DNA of 64,000 nt from Colwellia sp. C2M11 (GTDB lineage Bacteria > Pseudomonadota > Gammaproteobacteria > Enterobacterales > Alteromonadaceae). Positions 20,041 through 30,523 of the stretch are shown here, one piece after another. The notes below the pieces were generated by a model, which saw only the letters and a list, made by a program, of their open reading frames with translations, was not told where the DNA came from and ran no database searches. How positions within the stretch are numbered: the first letter of the stretch is position 1; each line of letters begins with the position of its first letter. The position numbers were made by a program, and so were the translations under genes. The DNA lies in assembly GCF_018860915.1 (NCBI RefSeq), contig NZ_JAHKQD010000043.1, positions 1 through 64,000 on the forward strand, read 5' to 3'.

Positions 20041-20883
20041 CTAGCTATAAATGGTTGGGATAGGTTGGCGCTTATGTTGTGTTTTTTTATAAATATTAAT
20101 AATGTGTTCTTGTATATCTGATGATACATTCTTGCCCTCAAGAAAGTCATCAAGTTCATCATAGCTGATACCTAAAGCATCTTCATCGGTTTTTCCTGGA
20201 TCTAAATCTTCTAAATCTGCTGTCGGAGCCTTTTCAACTAAAATATCAGGTGCACCTAAATGCTTGGCTATTATTCTTACTTGGCGTTTTGAAAGGCCAA
20301 ATAAAGGAGCTAAATCGCAAGCACCATCGCCCCACTTAGTAAAAAATCCCGTAATATTTTCGGCACTATGGTCGGTGCCTAATACTAATGCACCTAAAAT
20401 TCCAGCGATATGGTATTGAGATACCATGCGGATTCGTGCCTTTACATTACCTTTTGAGAAGTCTACCTGATTTTCTGACGCAGTTAATAGCTGTGCATTA
20501 TTCAGAGCAGAAACAACTTCTTGATGTATTCCATTAACACCATCAAATACATTGGTGGTTAAGCAATGACTAGGTTGGATAAAGTTCAATGCTGTTTGTG
20601 CATCATCTTCATCTGCTTGTACATTATAAGGGAGTCTTACAGCAATAAATTGAAACTGATCAGCGATATCTTTATTCTGTTCTGCGTTTAATTCAGAAAC
20701 GGCAAGTTGCGCCAAACGACCACAGGTAGAAGAGTCTACTCCGCCACTAATACCCAGTACTAATGTTTTTAAACCTGAATTTTTTAAGGTAGATTTTATA
20801 AAATCAATACGTCGACGAACTTCAAAGTGAGCGTCTATTTTAGGTAAAACTTTCATTTCATCTATTATGGTTTGCTGATCCAT
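20041..20883 (-). CDS. nadE: Ammonia-dependent NAD+ synthetase
   Basis: NadE amidates deamido-NAD to NAD+ using ATP and ammonia in the cytoplasm. The 280-residue length matches the NH3-dependent E. coli type, with no glutaminase domain. The ATP-pyrophosphatase loop SGGVDSS is near residue 46, and further family blocks are [31 protein letters not shown] and [20 protein letters not shown]. The start at ATG 20883 follows AGGA. It diverges from glnB. Together with nadC at 51.8 kb, two NAD-pathway genes lie in this window. Confidence 0.97.
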   Translation of the reverse strand: MDQQTIIDEMKVLPKIDAHFEVRRRIDFIKSTLKNSGLKTLVLGISGGVDSSTCGRLAQLAVSELNAEQNKDIADQFQFIAVRLPYNVQADEDDAQTALNFIQPSHCLTTNVFDGVNGIHQEVVSALNNAQLLTASENQVDFSKGNVKARIRMVSQYHIAGILGALVLGTDHSAENITGFFTKWGDGACDLAPLFGLSKRQVRIIAKHLGAPDILVEKAPTADLEDLDPGKTDEDALGISYDELDDFLEGKNVSSDIQEHIINIYKKTQHKRQPIPTIYS

Positions 20884-21010
20884 GGACTATCCTGCTTTAA
20901 GTAAGAGTATTAGCTTGATTATACTAATTCTATTTAATTTATTATCCTTGATTGATGAATAACTTAGTAGAGTTAGTGTTAAATAACAGTTTAGCAAAAT
21001 AAAAGCGTGA

Positions 21011-21415
<405 letters not shown>

Positions 21416-21469
21416 TTATTAGCCTTGTAATCGTTAATTCTAATAGTTTTATTTAATTGTTTACTAGTT

Positions 21470-21525
21470 ACGAGTATCGAACTCATCAGCTTTAGTGCCG
21501 ATAGTGTTTGATACTCGTATTTTTT
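21470..21525 (+). terminator. Terminator of glnB
   Basis: ACGAGTATCGAAC (21470-21482) pairs with GTTTGATACTCGT (21506-21518), with one G-U pair, and is followed by ATTTTTTT. It lies between convergent glnB and bamD. Confidence 0.7.
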
Positions 21526-21541
21526 TGATAATTAGTAGCGT

Positions 21542-22306
21542 TTATCTAATCATTGAGTTATTAGGATAATTAGCGGCTAATACTTGTAATGCATTAGTTT
21601 TCAAATCATCTAGACCTAACTTATCGTAACATTCAATCATTATCTCTAATGCAGGCTCTAACTCAGGACTTGGTGAAAAGTACTCAACAATATAGCGACC
21701 TCTGTTTGCTGCTGAAGCATAAGCTTCTCGTTCTAAGTAAAATCTAGCAATCGCAAGTTCATATTTAGCTAACCTTGATTTAATTTCAATCATTCTTTTT
21801 TGAGAATCAGCGGCATATTTACTATCAGGATAATGAGTAATTATACGTTTGAAGTCGTCAAAAGCTTCACGAGCTGCTGTCGGATCTCTATCTGAACGAT
21901 CTATGCCTGCCAAATCTTGAAACAAATTATCTTCTGTTGATAAGTTTATTAATGCACGCATGTAATAAACATAATCTGTATTCGGGTTGTCTGGATTTAG
22001 GCGTAAAAATCGATCAGTAAGTGCAATACCTTGAGCAGCGTCGCCTACTTTATAGTAAGCATAAATTAAATCTAATTGAACTTGATGTGATATTGGTCCA
22101 AAAGGAAAGCGAGAGTCAATTGCACTAAGGATTTGGATTGATTTTTGATACAAACCATTATCCAGTGCTGTTCGAGCATCGACAAATAAAGCTTGCGCTG
22201 ATTTGTCTGGCACTTTATCAATGTCATTTTCGATACCAGAAGATGAGCAACCTGCTAAAGCGAGTGCTAGCGTGATAAATACTATTTTTTTGGTCAATTT
22301 TTCCAT
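21542..22306 (-). CDS. bamD: Outer membrane assembly lipoprotein BamD
   Basis: BamD is the essential lipoprotein of the beta-barrel assembly complex. The 254-residue protein has the lipobox LAGC (Cys at about residue 19) and then TPR-like repeats, with DARTALDNGLYQKSIQILSAIDSRFPFG and the NPDNPNTDYVYYMRAL segment typical of the family. Length fits E. coli BamD (245). I chose ATG 22306 since it gives a correct lipoprotein signal; the open frame extends 25 codons further upstream with residues unlike a signal sequence. It diverges from rluD, as in E. coli. Confidence 0.93.
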   Translation of the reverse strand: MEKLTKKIVFITLALALAGCSSSGIENDIDKVPDKSAQALFVDARTALDNGLYQKSIQILSAIDSRFPFGPISHQVQLDLIYAYYKVGDAAQGIALTDRFLRLNPDNPNTDYVYYMRALINLSTEDNLFQDLAGIDRSDRDPTAAREAFDDFKRIITHYPDSKYAADSQKRMIEIKSRLAKYELAIARFYLEREAYASAANRGRYIVEYFSPSPELEPALEIMIECYDKLGLDDLKTNALQVLAANYPNNSMIR

Positions 22307-22485
22307 GGAATTTGCAATTACGCCTTTGTTTAAAATTAAATAAGTATGAAACCTTTGACAGCCATGTAGCATGGTTATCATAAAAAGGGTAAAATGAAAC
22401 TATTATACCTAGTGCATACTTGCGTATTAACATTCTAACCTAGCAATCATAAGTTGCACAACGTTAAAAATTTAAAGAGAGTTTA

Positions 22486-23463
22486 ATGTCTGAAATAATT
22501 CAACATCAAGATACCGTTCCTGATTCGTGTTTAGGTAAACGATTAGACCAAACTTTGGCCATAATGTTTCCTGATTATTCACGTTCAAGGCTAAAAGATT
22601 GGATTTTAGCCGGTAAAGTGATGGTTAATGGTGAAGTATTACCCCGAGCGCGAGAAAAAATGTATGGTGGCGAGAGTATTGCTATCAATGCAGAAGTAGA
22701 AGCTGAGCAACGTTTCGCTGCACAAAAAATTGATCTTGATATTGTTTATGAAGATGACGACATTTTAGTGATTAATAAACCTGCAGGTTTAGTGGTTCAT
22801 CCAGGTGCTGGTAATCCTGATGGCACTGTCTTAAATGCTTTGTTACATCATTTTCCAGCTATTGAAGTTGTACCACGTGCTGGTATTGTTCATCGTTTGG
22901 ATAAAGATACCACTGGTTTGATGGTGGTTGCGAAAACAATAGCGGCACAAACGAACCTAGTTGAAGCATTACAATTACGAGAAATTACACGTGAATATGA
23001 AGCTGTTGCTAATGGTTTAATGACTGCTGGCGGCCTTGTTGATGAGCCAATAGGCCGTCATGCAACTAAACGCACGCATATGGCCGTTACATTTTCTGGC
23101 CGTCCGTCAGTTACGCATTATCGTGTAATGGAAAAATATCGTTTGCATACACGCTTACGTTTACGTCTTGAAACAGGGCGAACGCATCAAATTCGTGTTC
23201 ATATGTCACATATAACGCATCCATTGGTTGGTGATCCAACCTACGGAGGTCGACCGCGTCCACCTAAAAATGCAACACCTGAATTATTAGCAAAGTTACG
23301 TACTTTTAAACGTCAAGCATTACATGCAGCTATGCTTTCATTATATCATCCTATAACGGGTGAATTAATGACTTGGCATGCTGATTTACCTGACGATTTT
23401 GTTGAGTTAGTTGAATTACTACAAGAAGACACTAAACTTAATGCCGTCGACGATTACTTATAA
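22486..23463 (+). CDS. rluD: 23S rRNA pseudouridine(1911/1915/1917) synthase
   Basis: RluD makes three pseudouridines in helix 69 of 23S rRNA. The 325-residue protein has an N-terminal S4 RNA-binding domain (about residues 18-80, RSRLKDWILAGKVMVNG) and the RluA-family catalytic block HRLDKDTTGLMVVAK with the nucleophilic Asp. LETGRTHQIRVHM and GDPTYGGR follow. It starts at ATG 22486 after AAAGAGAG. pgeF overlaps its 3' end, the order seen in E. coli (rluD-pgeF-clpB). Confidence 0.96.
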   Translation: MSEIIQHQDTVPDSCLGKRLDQTLAIMFPDYSRSRLKDWILAGKVMVNGEVLPRAREKMYGGESIAINAEVEAEQRFAAQKIDLDIVYEDDDILVINKPAGLVVHPGAGNPDGTVLNALLHHFPAIEVVPRAGIVHRLDKDTTGLMVVAKTIAAQTNLVEALQLREITREYEAVANGLMTAGGLVDEPIGRHATKRTHMAVTFSGRPSVTHYRVMEKYRLHTRLRLRLETGRTHQIRVHMSHITHPLVGDPTYGGRPRPPKNATPELLAKLRTFKRQALHAAMLSLYHPITGELMTWHADLPDDFVELVELLQEDTKLNAVDDYL

Positions 23464-24271
23464 AGCAAATAATATTAGAACAAGTTCAGCTATTGAGCTT
23501 GTTCAATGGCCAATACCCTCATCGAACGATGAAAGTATTGGCCAAGCAGCTTTAATTGATAACGTTTTTTCAGTACAGACAACACGGCTTTTACCTAGTA
23601 ATACGCTTAAAGGTTCATCACTGCCTTATCAAGCTTTTAATCTTGGTTTACATGTTGGAGATTGTCCTGAACGGGTAAAAGATAATCGTCGTTACCTACA
23701 ATCTTTGTTACCTGTAAACACTCAAATTCAATGGCTTAATCAAGTTCATGGTAATGAGGTTGTCGAAATATCGACAATATCTGCAGAGTCACTTACCGCT
23801 GATGCTGCTATTACTCAAGAAAAGAATGTTTGTTTAGCAATTATGACTGCAGATTGCCTTCCTATTTTATTAGCATCTAAGTCAGGCAATGAAATTGCCG
23901 CCATTCATGGTGGTTGGCGTCCTTTGTCTGCGAATATCATTCAAAACACAATTACCAAAATGAACACACCAACCGAAGATATTTATGCATGGCTTGGGCC
24001 TTGTATTTCGAAAAATGCTTTTGAAGTGGGTAGTGAAGTAAAAGCTCAATTTGTTGAGCAATGTGATTCTTTTAACTGTGCCTTTATTGCAACCTCAACA
24101 GGTAAATATTTAGCAGATTTACATAAAATTGCCGAAATACAATTAAATGCCCTAGGTATTAACGCCATAAGTACACTACCAGAATGTACTTATACAAATA
24201 CGGATAAATATTACTCTTATCGTAAAGATAGCGTAACTGGAAGAATGGCAACATTGATTTGCCTATTATAA
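23441..24271 (+). CDS. pgeF: Purine nucleoside phosphorylase / peptidoglycan editing factor PgeF
   Basis: A 276-residue YfiH/laccase-domain protein. The copper/zinc-type site residues lie in VHGNEV, TADCLPILLAS, AAIHGGWRPLSANI and GPCISKNAFEVG. YfiH-family enzymes have been reported to act on purine nucleosides, and in E. coli the protein prevents misincorporation of non-alanine residues in peptidoglycan. ATG 23441 overlaps rluD by 23 bases; the exact start is uncertain because no strong ribosome-binding site is visible. It sits between rluD and clpB. Confidence 0.9.
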   Translation: MPSTITYKANNIRTSSAIELVQWPIPSSNDESIGQAALIDNVFSVQTTRLLPSNTLKGSSLPYQAFNLGLHVGDCPERVKDNRRYLQSLLPVNTQIQWLNQVHGNEVVEISTISAESLTADAAITQEKNVCLAIMTADCLPILLASKSGNEIAAIHGGWRPLSANIIQNTITKMNTPTEDIYAWLGPCISKNAFEVGSEVKAQFVEQCDSFNCAFIATSTGKYLADLHKIAEIQLNALGINAISTLPECTYTNTDKYYSYRKDSVTGRMATLICLL

Positions 24272-24385
24272 ATACCTCGCTTCACTACTCATGGTGTTTA
24301 TACTATTAGTCGTTAATGCCAAGCCGTTTTATTTAGATTATGTCTGAGCAATTATTTGTTCTAGATCAAACTAATGCTTATCCTC

Positions 24386-24415
24386 TATTGAAAAAGACCA
24401 CACTAGACCTAATGT
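24386..24415 (+). promoter_or_regulatory. Candidate sigma-32 heat-shock promoter of clpB
   Basis: TATTGAAA (24386-24393) and CCTAATGT (24408-24415) are separated by 14 bases. This resembles the sigma-32 consensus CTTGAAA, 11 to 16 bases, CCCCATNT. It lies about 60 bases before the clpB start, where heat-shock control is expected. Confidence 0.5.
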
Positions 24416-24477
24416 TATAAGTAATTACATCAGGTTTAATTAATTCATAAGTCCAGTAATATGGCAGGAGAATATTT

Positions 24478-27048
24478 ATGCGTTTAGATCGTTTTACACA
24501 ATCATTCCAAGAATCTATTGCGGATGCACAGTCGCTTGCATTAGGTCGAGATCATCAATTCATTGAACCCATTCATTTAATGATGGCGTTGTTAAATCAA
24601 AATGGTAACTCTGTTATTCCGCTATTAAAAAGTGCGGGAATAGATGTTCATACGCTAAGAAATAAAATAGAACAAGCACTGCAATCTTTAGCACAAATAG
24701 AAGGCTCTGATGGCGATGTTCAGCTTTCTTCTGCATCAGGTAAGGTGTTAAATTTATGCGATAAATATGCGCAGAAAATGTCAGATAAATATATATCTTC
24801 TGAAATGTTTTTACTTGCAGCACTTGAAGATAAAAGCACATTAGGTTCTATTTTAAAAGAGCTAGGCGCTAATGAACAACGTATTAAAGCGGCGATTGAA
24901 CACGTACGAGGCGGTCAAAAAGTTGATGATCAAAATGCTGAAGATGTTCGTCAAGCATTACAAAAATATACGGTTGATTTAACTGAACGTGCTGAGCAAG
25001 GAAAATTAGATCCTGTTATTGGCCGTGATGATGAAATCCGTCGTACTTTGCAAGTATTACAGCGTAGAACTAAAAATAACCCTGTTTTAATTGGCCAACC
25101 AGGTGTGGGTAAAACTGCTATTGTTGAAGGTTTAGCACAACGTATTGTTGATCATGAAGTACCTGAAGGATTAAAAAATAAACGTGTTCTTTCTTTAGAT
25201 ATGGGCGCTTTGATTGCTGGCGCTAAATATCGTGGTGAATTTGAAGAACGTTTAAAAGCTGTATTAAATGAGTTGTCTCAAGAAGAAGGTAAGATCATCT
25301 TATTTATTGATGAATTACATACCATGGTCGGCGCTGGGAAAACAGATGGGGCGATGGATGCCGGCAATATGTTAAAACCTGCGCTTGCTCGAGGTGATTT
25401 ACATTGTGTTGGGGCAACAACGTTAGATGAATACCGTAAATATATTGAAAAAGATGCGGCATTAGAACGTCGTTTTCAAAAAGTGTTGGTAGAAGAGCCT
25501 ACTGTTGAAGATACTATTGCTATTCTACGCGGCTTAAAAGAGCGATATGAACTTCATCATAGCGTTAATATTACCGATCCTGCTATTGTTGCGGCGGCTA
25601 CATTATCTCATCGTTATATTAGTGATAGACAGTTACCCGATAAAGCGATTGATTTAATTGATGAAGCAGCTTCAAGTATTCGTTTGCAAATGGATTCTAA
25701 GCCTGAAGATTTAGATCGACTTGAGCGCAAGTTAATTCAACTTAAGTTAGAGCAAAAAGCATTAGAAAAAGATTCTGATGATGCAACCGTGAAGCGTTTA
25801 GCGGATATCTCGGAACAAATAAATGAAAAACAGACAGAATACGATGAACTAGACGAGGTTTGGACGACAGAAAAAGCAGCGTTGTATGGTACACAAACGA
25901 TCAAAGAAGATTTAGAGCAAGCTCGTATTGAGCTAGAAGCGGCAAGGCGGGCAGGTGATCTTAATCGTATGTCTGAATTACAATATGGCAAGTTACCTGA
26001 GCTCGAGAAGCAACTTGATTTAGCTAGCCAAGCTGAAATGCAAGAAATGAGCTTATTAGCTAATAAGGTGACTGAAGTTGAAATTGCTGAAGTACTTAGC
26101 CGTGCTACGGGCATTCCTATTGCTAAAATGTTAGAGCAAGAGCGTGATAAATTACTCAACATGGAAGAAGAATTACACCAACGCGTTATTGGACAAGGTG
26201 AAGCGGTAGCTTCAGTATCGAATGCGATCAGACGTTCGCGTGCTGGCTTAGCCGATCCAAATCAACCAATAGGATCCTTTTTATTCTTGGGGCCTACAGG
26301 TGTAGGTAAAACAGAGTTAACAAAAGCACTCGCTTACTTTTTATTTGATACTGAAGAGTCACTTATTCGTATTGATATGTCAGAGTTTATGGAGAAACAT
26401 TCAGTTGCGCGATTAGTTGGCGCACCTCCAGGATATGTTGGTTATGAAGAGGGGGGTTATTTAACAGAAGCTGTTCGCCGTAAACCTTATTCGGTTATTC
26501 TATTAGATGAAGTTGAGAAAGCGCATCCTGATGTTTTTAATATATTATTACAAGTGCTTGATGATGGTCGCTTAACTGATGGTCAAGGTCGAACTGTTGA
26601 TTTTAAAAATACCGTTATCATTATGACCTCAAATATCGGCTCAGACATAATTCAAACATTTGATAATGACAATCAATATCAGCAAATGAAAGCGCAAGTA
26701 ATGAATGAAGTTAGCCACCATTTTAAACCTGAATTTATTAATCGAATTGATGAATCGGTTGTGTTCCACACCTTAGGAGCAAGCCAAATAGAGAAAATTG
26801 CTGGTATTCAAATTCAATCATTATCAGATCGACTAGCAGAACAAGAATTAAGCTTATCTGTTAGTAGTGAAGCATTAGCTTTAATTGCTGAAGTTGGCTT
26901 TGATCCCATTTTTGGTGCTAGACCATTAAAGCGTGCTATTCAGCAGGGGATTGAAAACCCGTTAGCGCAGCGCTTATTAGCAGGAGACTTTGCGCACGGT
27001 TCAACAATAAATGTTACGGTGGAAGAAGGAGAGTTAGCTTTTTCTTAA
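24478..27048 (+). CDS. clpB: ATP-dependent disaggregase ClpB
   Basis: ClpB is a hexameric AAA+ chaperone that extracts polypeptides from aggregates together with DnaK. The 856-residue protein has the Clp N-domain (1-145), NBD1 with Walker A GQPGVGKT near residue 205, the coiled-coil middle domain (about 405-520, rich in E, K, L) and NBD2 with GPTGVGKT near residue 605, then the AAA+ lid. The middle domain distinguishes it from ClpA and ClpC. The start follows CAGGAGA. A strong terminator lies about 90 bases downstream. Confidence 0.98.
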   Translation: MRLDRFTQSFQESIADAQSLALGRDHQFIEPIHLMMALLNQNGNSVIPLLKSAGIDVHTLRNKIEQALQSLAQIEGSDGDVQLSSASGKVLNLCDKYAQKMSDKYISSEMFLLAALEDKSTLGSILKELGANEQRIKAAIEHVRGGQKVDDQNAEDVRQALQKYTVDLTERAEQGKLDPVIGRDDEIRRTLQVLQRRTKNNPVLIGQPGVGKTAIVEGLAQRIVDHEVPEGLKNKRVLSLDMGALIAGAKYRGEFEERLKAVLNELSQEEGKIILFIDELHTMVGAGKTDGAMDAGNMLKPALARGDLHCVGATTLDEYRKYIEKDAALERRFQKVLVEEPTVEDTIAILRGLKERYELHHSVNITDPAIVAAATLSHRYISDRQLPDKAIDLIDEAASSIRLQMDSKPEDLDRLERKLIQLKLEQKALEKDSDDATVKRLADISEQINEKQTEYDELDEVWTTEKAALYGTQTIKEDLEQARIELEAARRAGDLNRMSELQYGKLPELEKQLDLASQAEMQEMSLLANKVTEVEIAEVLSRATGIPIAKMLEQERDKLLNMEEELHQRVIGQGEAVASVSNAIRRSRAGLADPNQPIGSFLFLGPTGVGKTELTKALAYFLFDTEESLIRIDMSEFMEKHSVARLVGAPPGYVGYEEGGYLTEAVRRKPYSVILLDEVEKAHPDVFNILLQVLDDGRLTDGQGRTVDFKNTVIIMTSNIGSDIIQTFDNDNQYQQMKAQVMNEVSHHFKPEFINRIDESVVFHTLGASQIEKIAGIQIQSLSDRLAEQELSLSVSSEALALIAEVGFDPIFGARPLKRAIQQGIENPLAQRLLAGDFAHGSTINVTVEEGELAFS

Positions 27049-27140
27049 AGCCTAGTCTTTATCTTAAGAGCTAGTATAGAGCACTCTTAGTTAAATATTG
27101 TTTATTAGAAATAATTAGGAGCGCTTAATTTCACTAAAGT

Positions 27141-27180
27141 ATTGAGCCTGTAATCTCTTTGGTTACAGGCTCAATGTGTT
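27141..27180 (+). terminator. Terminator of clpB
   Basis: ATTGAGCCTGTAA (27141-27153) and TTACAGGCTCAAT (27163-27175) make a perfect 13-base stem, followed by GTGTTTTT. Confidence 0.85.
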
Positions 27181-27231
27181 TTTAACCAGGGAAGATTTAA
27201 CGCTTACGCATTTTACCCTAGTTAAGGCTAC

Positions 27232-27702
27232 CTATTCTTGTATGCTATCGGGCTTACAGTACAAGCTTATATTTTCTTTACTTAGTGCAAGTTGTGCTTT
27301 CTTGTCTTTATCAGACAACGTTTTATTTTTGCCATTAGTGTCGACTATCATTACTGTGCCTAGTGAAGTGAGCATCTTTTCATTGAGCCGTGCTGATTGG
27401 CAATTTTGCTCGGCTATTTTCTTGTTGTTAGCCAAGACTTCTTCTTTCTTTTTTTCAAATTGGCTTAATTGCTCATTCATTGTGGCGTTTTGCTGATTAT
27501 GCTTTGGTGCTATTTCTTTTGCTTGATAAGAGGAGTTTGTCGTTAGTTCAGTGTAATTATCATCTTTAGGTTGGCTTTGGCTAAAATGAACAACATTGTT
27601 TTCATCAACCCAACGATAGATAGGAATATCTTTTGCTAGCACATTGGTACTAAAAAACGTAATAAAACTCAATATGATAAAAATTAGATTAATAAAAGGC
27701 AT
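27232..27702 (-). CDS. DUF4124-containing periplasmic protein
   Basis: A 156-residue protein with a signal peptide ending at VLAKD near residue 24. The mature N-terminus IYRWVDENNVVHFSQSQP is a DUF4124 domain (a W-x-D-x-x-G/N-x-x-H/Y-x-S/T-x-x-P pattern common in gammaproteobacterial periplasmic proteins). A coiled-coil-like Gln/Lys/Glu-rich stretch (about residues 55-95) follows. The function of the domain is unknown. ATG 27702 is chosen because AAGGAA lies six bases upstream; the longer frame to 27729 has no such site. It is transcribed alone, convergent with clpB. Confidence 0.8.
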   Translation of the reverse strand: MPFINLIFIILSFITFFSTNVLAKDIPIYRWVDENNVVHFSQSQPKDDNYTELTTNSSYQAKEIAPKHNQQNATMNEQLSQFEKKKEEVLANNKKIAEQNCQSARLNEKMLTSLGTVMIVDTNGKNKTLSDKDKKAQLALSKENISLYCKPDSIQE

Positions 27703-27856
27703 AGTATTCCTTTGATATAAATAAGTCATAGAATAGCTATAAGAGTATTACAGCGCTATATTCAAAGCAATCGAGGCTATAAACTATTTAAGGTGTCTTA
27801 TTTAATGTATAGGTTATAATCATAAATACGAGTCTCTTTATTGCTTTAGAATAATT

Positions 27857-28612
27857 ATGAAATGCCTTCCTCGATTACTTGTATTTTTATTGTTTTATAG
27901 CGCCTGGGCGTTAGCAGATAAAAAAGAAATCAAAATAGCAACTGTGCAAGGGCTTCCTTTTTCAGAAGTTGTTGATAATGAATTTGTTGGTACAAGTATA
28001 GAAATATCGACTCTATTGGCCGAGTCGATTAACTTGAAACCGACTTTTATTCATTGTCCTTTTGCTCGTTGTTTGAGTATGGTTCAGCAAGGAGAAGCTG
28101 ATATGATTTTATCTGTTAAGAAGCTACCCGAGCGAGAGGTCGACTTAATTTTCCTTCATCCAGCTTATATGACGCAACGTGAACCGCTGCGTTTTTTCAC
28201 CTTAGCTTCTAGAGAGATTAGCATAACAAGTTTTGATGATCTCAATAAATTAATTGTCGGTACCCTTAGAGGCGCTCGTTATTTTGATGCTTTCGATAAA
28301 AGTAACTCGATAACCAAAGTTGAATTAACCTCTCATAAGCAGTTAATTCAAATGCTCTTACATGGAAGGATTGATGCGTTTATTGACCGCGAGAATTCTA
28401 TTTTAGCATTTTCATTTTTAGCAGATATTCAAGAAAAGTTTGCGCTAGCAGATTATCAATATGATGTCGCGCTAAACGCTTATATTGCTATCTCCAAACA
28501 TTCAAAGATTAAAGACTATGAAGAGCCTTTATCAAAAGAATTACAAAAATTAATTGCCAATGGCACAATAAATAATATTCTAATGAAAACAGCAAGCCAA
28601 CGAAAAAAATAG
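27857..28612 (+). CDS. Family 3 periplasmic solute-binding protein
   Basis: A 251-residue protein with a signal peptide (to about residue 20, ALADKK) and an SBP_bac_3 fold: IKIATVQGLPFSEV at the start, FVGTSIEISTLLAESI, the helix-binding region FARCLSMVQQGEADMILSVKKLPER that matches the amino-acid-carboxylate-binding zone, and GTLRGARYFDAF in lobe 2. Such proteins usually bind amino acids or related small ligands for ABC transporters, but no permease or ATPase gene is nearby. Instead, a K+-channel-like gene begins eight bases after its stop. A receptor role is therefore possible. Confidence 0.85.
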   Translation: MKCLPRLLVFLLFYSAWALADKKEIKIATVQGLPFSEVVDNEFVGTSIEISTLLAESINLKPTFIHCPFARCLSMVQQGEADMILSVKKLPEREVDLIFLHPAYMTQREPLRFFTLASREISITSFDDLNKLIVGTLRGARYFDAFDKSNSITKVELTSHKQLIQMLLHGRIDAFIDRENSILAFSFLADIQEKFALADYQYDVALNAYIAISKHSKIKDYEEPLSKELQKLIANGTINNILMKTASQRKK

Positions 28613-28620
28613 AGTGAATT

Positions 28621-29097
28621 ATGATTGTATTGCAAAGTGCTATGGAAAAAAGCCAACTGTATAAAGTGGACGAGTTTGGTATTAAAAATTATAACTATGG
28701 AGTAATAGGCTCTCTTTCCTTTATTGTTTTCTGTCTGTTAAATATTAGCTTGGGATATGTTGCATTTTTAGCTGAAACAAGTGTTGTTGGCTCGCCAGTA
28801 AAAACCTATGCTGATGCATTTTGGTTGATGTTAATGTCTTCTACCACGATTGGCTTTGGGGATGTGTATCCAATAACTTTTATTGGACGAGCCGCAGTTT
28901 TCATTATGTTTGTTTTAGGTGTGGGTATATTGGGGGGAGTAGGTGCTATCTTTGCTAACAAACTACTTGGCTTTGCCGATACGAGTATTAAAAACAGAGA
29001 ATTAAGAAAACAAAATGCAGATATATATGTACAAAATCTTGCTATTTACAAAAAACTAGAAGAACTTGAAAAGAAGTTAGAGTCATTATCCAAGTAA
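28621..29097 (+). CDS. Two-helix potassium channel-like protein
   Basis: A 158-residue membrane protein with TM1 (about residues 27-51), a pore helix (YADAFWLMLMSSTTIG), the selectivity filter TIGFGD at 76-81 and TM2 (about 88-112) containing glycines suitable for a gating hinge. This is the minimal KcsA-type Ion_trans_2 architecture. A charged coiled coil (about 120-158) forms the cytoplasmic end and probably tetramerises. There is no RCK or cyclic-nucleotide domain. GAGTGA precedes the ATG, and the spacing of eight bases implies co-transcription with the binding-protein gene. K+ selectivity is inferred from the filter. Confidence 0.85.
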   Translation: MIVLQSAMEKSQLYKVDEFGIKNYNYGVIGSLSFIVFCLLNISLGYVAFLAETSVVGSPVKTYADAFWLMLMSSTTIGFGDVYPITFIGRAAVFIMFVLGVGILGGVGAIFANKLLGFADTSIKNRELRKQNADIYVQNLAIYKKLEELEKKLESLSK

Positions 29098-29140
29098 GGT
29101 TTTTTTGAATATTTAGAAGAGGAGAGCTATTCAAACTAAA

Positions 29141-29159
29141 AGCCTCAAAGGATGAGGCT
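29141..29159 (-). terminator. Hairpin between channel gene and trhO
   Basis: AGCCTCA (29141-29147) and TGAGGCT (29153-29159) form a short stem. On the minus strand it is followed by TTTTAGTTT, so it probably ends trhO transcription. Confidence 0.55.
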
Positions 29160-29194
29160 AGATTCTTCTATTACTGATGAGCGTATGTCTTATT

Positions 29195-30223
29195 TTATTT
29201 CTTAGATTGTGCTTGTTTTTTATTTGCTTTTGCTTGACGACGCTCTTCAATTATAGCTTGTATATCACCACCGATATGGCTTTCACCACGGGCTTCGGCT
29301 AATGATATTTGACGTTGACGTTCCGCATAACGATTGCGTTGTTCGTCCGTTACTTTATCATAACAACGGTGACAGCTTACACCCTTTACATAATGCTTAC
29401 TTTGTTTTTCATCTTCTGTTAACGGAAAACGACAGGCAAAACATTGATCATATTGGCCTTGCTCTAAATCATGATTAACAGCAACACGACCGTCAAATAC
29501 AAAACACTCACCTTCCCACATTGTTTCAGTGCTAGGTACTTCTTCAAGGTACTTTAAAATACCGCCTTCAAGATGATAAACCTCTTCAAAGCCTTGTTCT
29601 TTTAAATAAGCTGTCGACTTTTCACAACGAATACCACCAGTACAGTACATGGCTACTTTCTTATGCTTATTTTTATCAAGGTTTTTTTCGACGTATTCAG
29701 GAAATTCCCGGAAGGTTTCAGTGTTTGGGTTAACTGCGCCTTTAAACGTGCCAATTTCTACTTCGTAATCATTACGGGTATCTACCAATAAAACTTCTGG
29801 ATCAGAAATTAATGCATTCCAATCTTTTGGTTTAACGTAAGTACCTACTACTTGGTTTGGGTCTATTCCTTCAACCCCCATAGTGACAATTTCTTTTTTC
29901 AACTTTACTTTTGTACGATGAAAAGGGTTTTCCTCACTGTAAGATTCTTTATGAGAGATATTATCTAAACCTGGCTGTTCACCAAGGAAAGCTAATACTG
30001 TATCAATACCAGCTTGTGGTCCTGCAATTGTGCCATTAATGCCTTCTGCGGCTAATAACAAGGTGCCTTTAACATCAACACTGGTCATTTTTTGTGATAA
30101 TGGTTCGCGTAACGCTTCAAATGCGTCTAAACGAACGAATTTGTATAATGCACAAATAGTAATTGTGGATGAGGTTTTTTTTACGGTAACAGGGCTCGAA
30201 AACGCTTTATCTGATGAACTCAT
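29195..30223 (-). CDS. trhO: tRNA uridine(34) hydroxylase (rhodanese family)
   Basis: TrhO (YceA) hydroxylates the wobble uridine 34 to ho5U in an oxygen-dependent reaction. The 342-residue protein has an N-terminal acylphosphatase-like domain ([14 protein letters not shown]), a rhodanese domain around residues 130-235 with the active loop [10 protein letters not shown], and a C-terminal cysteine-rich region with CFACRFPLT and CHRCYDK that resembles a zinc site. The lysine-rich tail is common in the family. The start at ATG 30223 follows GGAG. It is a single gene. Confidence 0.95.
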   Translation of the reverse strand: MSSSDKAFSSPVTVKKTSSTITICALYKFVRLDAFEALREPLSQKMTSVDVKGTLLLAAEGINGTIAGPQAGIDTVLAFLGEQPGLDNISHKESYSEENPFHRTKVKLKKEIVTMGVEGIDPNQVVGTYVKPKDWNALISDPEVLLVDTRNDYEVEIGTFKGAVNPNTETFREFPEYVEKNLDKNKHKKVAMYCTGGIRCEKSTAYLKEQGFEEVYHLEGGILKYLEEVPSTETMWEGECFVFDGRVAVNHDLEQGQYDQCFACRFPLTEDEKQSKHYVKGVSCHRCYDKVTDEQRNRYAERQRQISLAEARGESHIGGDIQAIIEERRQAKANKKQAQSKK

Positions 30224-30458
30224 ATGTACTCCATTGAACTAGCTGGAACGTAAATCCAGTGCTATAGATTGAAAGATTGACCCAAAATATTATGTCGCTG
30301 ATATTTGGGTGGCATATTCTAACAGGAGGTGAATAGACAAGTCTATTTTCTCTTGTGTTTGGTGTTAGTTTAACTGTAAGTTTGGTTTATTGCAGTTGCA
30401 CGCTGCTTAAAGTGAAATGATAGCAAAGGGAATTAGTAGGATTAAGGTGATATAACTT

Positions 30459-30491
30459 AAAACGCCCATTGAGGTGAGTGACCAATGGGCG
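30459..30491 (-). terminator. Terminator of acnB
   Basis: CGCCCATTG (30463-30471) and CAATGGGCG (30483-30491) form a GC-rich stem. On the minus strand TTTTAAG follows. It lies 33 bases past the acnB stop. Confidence 0.8.
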
Positions 30492-30523
30492 CTTACTTTT
30501 AATAGTACAATTGCAATTGCTAA

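Noticed and set aside
25737-26162. Minus-strand frame of 141 codons inside clpB
   Set aside because: It is antisense to the coiled-coil middle domain of a very well supported gene; Ser/Leu-rich antisense frames are common there.
27176-27496. Plus-strand frame of 106 codons
   Set aside because: It lies antisense to the DUF4124 gene and starts right at a terminator; its hydrophobic look is a result of complementing a Lys/Gln-rich gene.
28621-29097. Channel gene as a fragment of a larger voltage-gated or RCK channel
   Set aside because: It has a clear start with a ribosome-binding site and a complete pore and ends in a coiled coil; no leftover domain is found up- or downstream.
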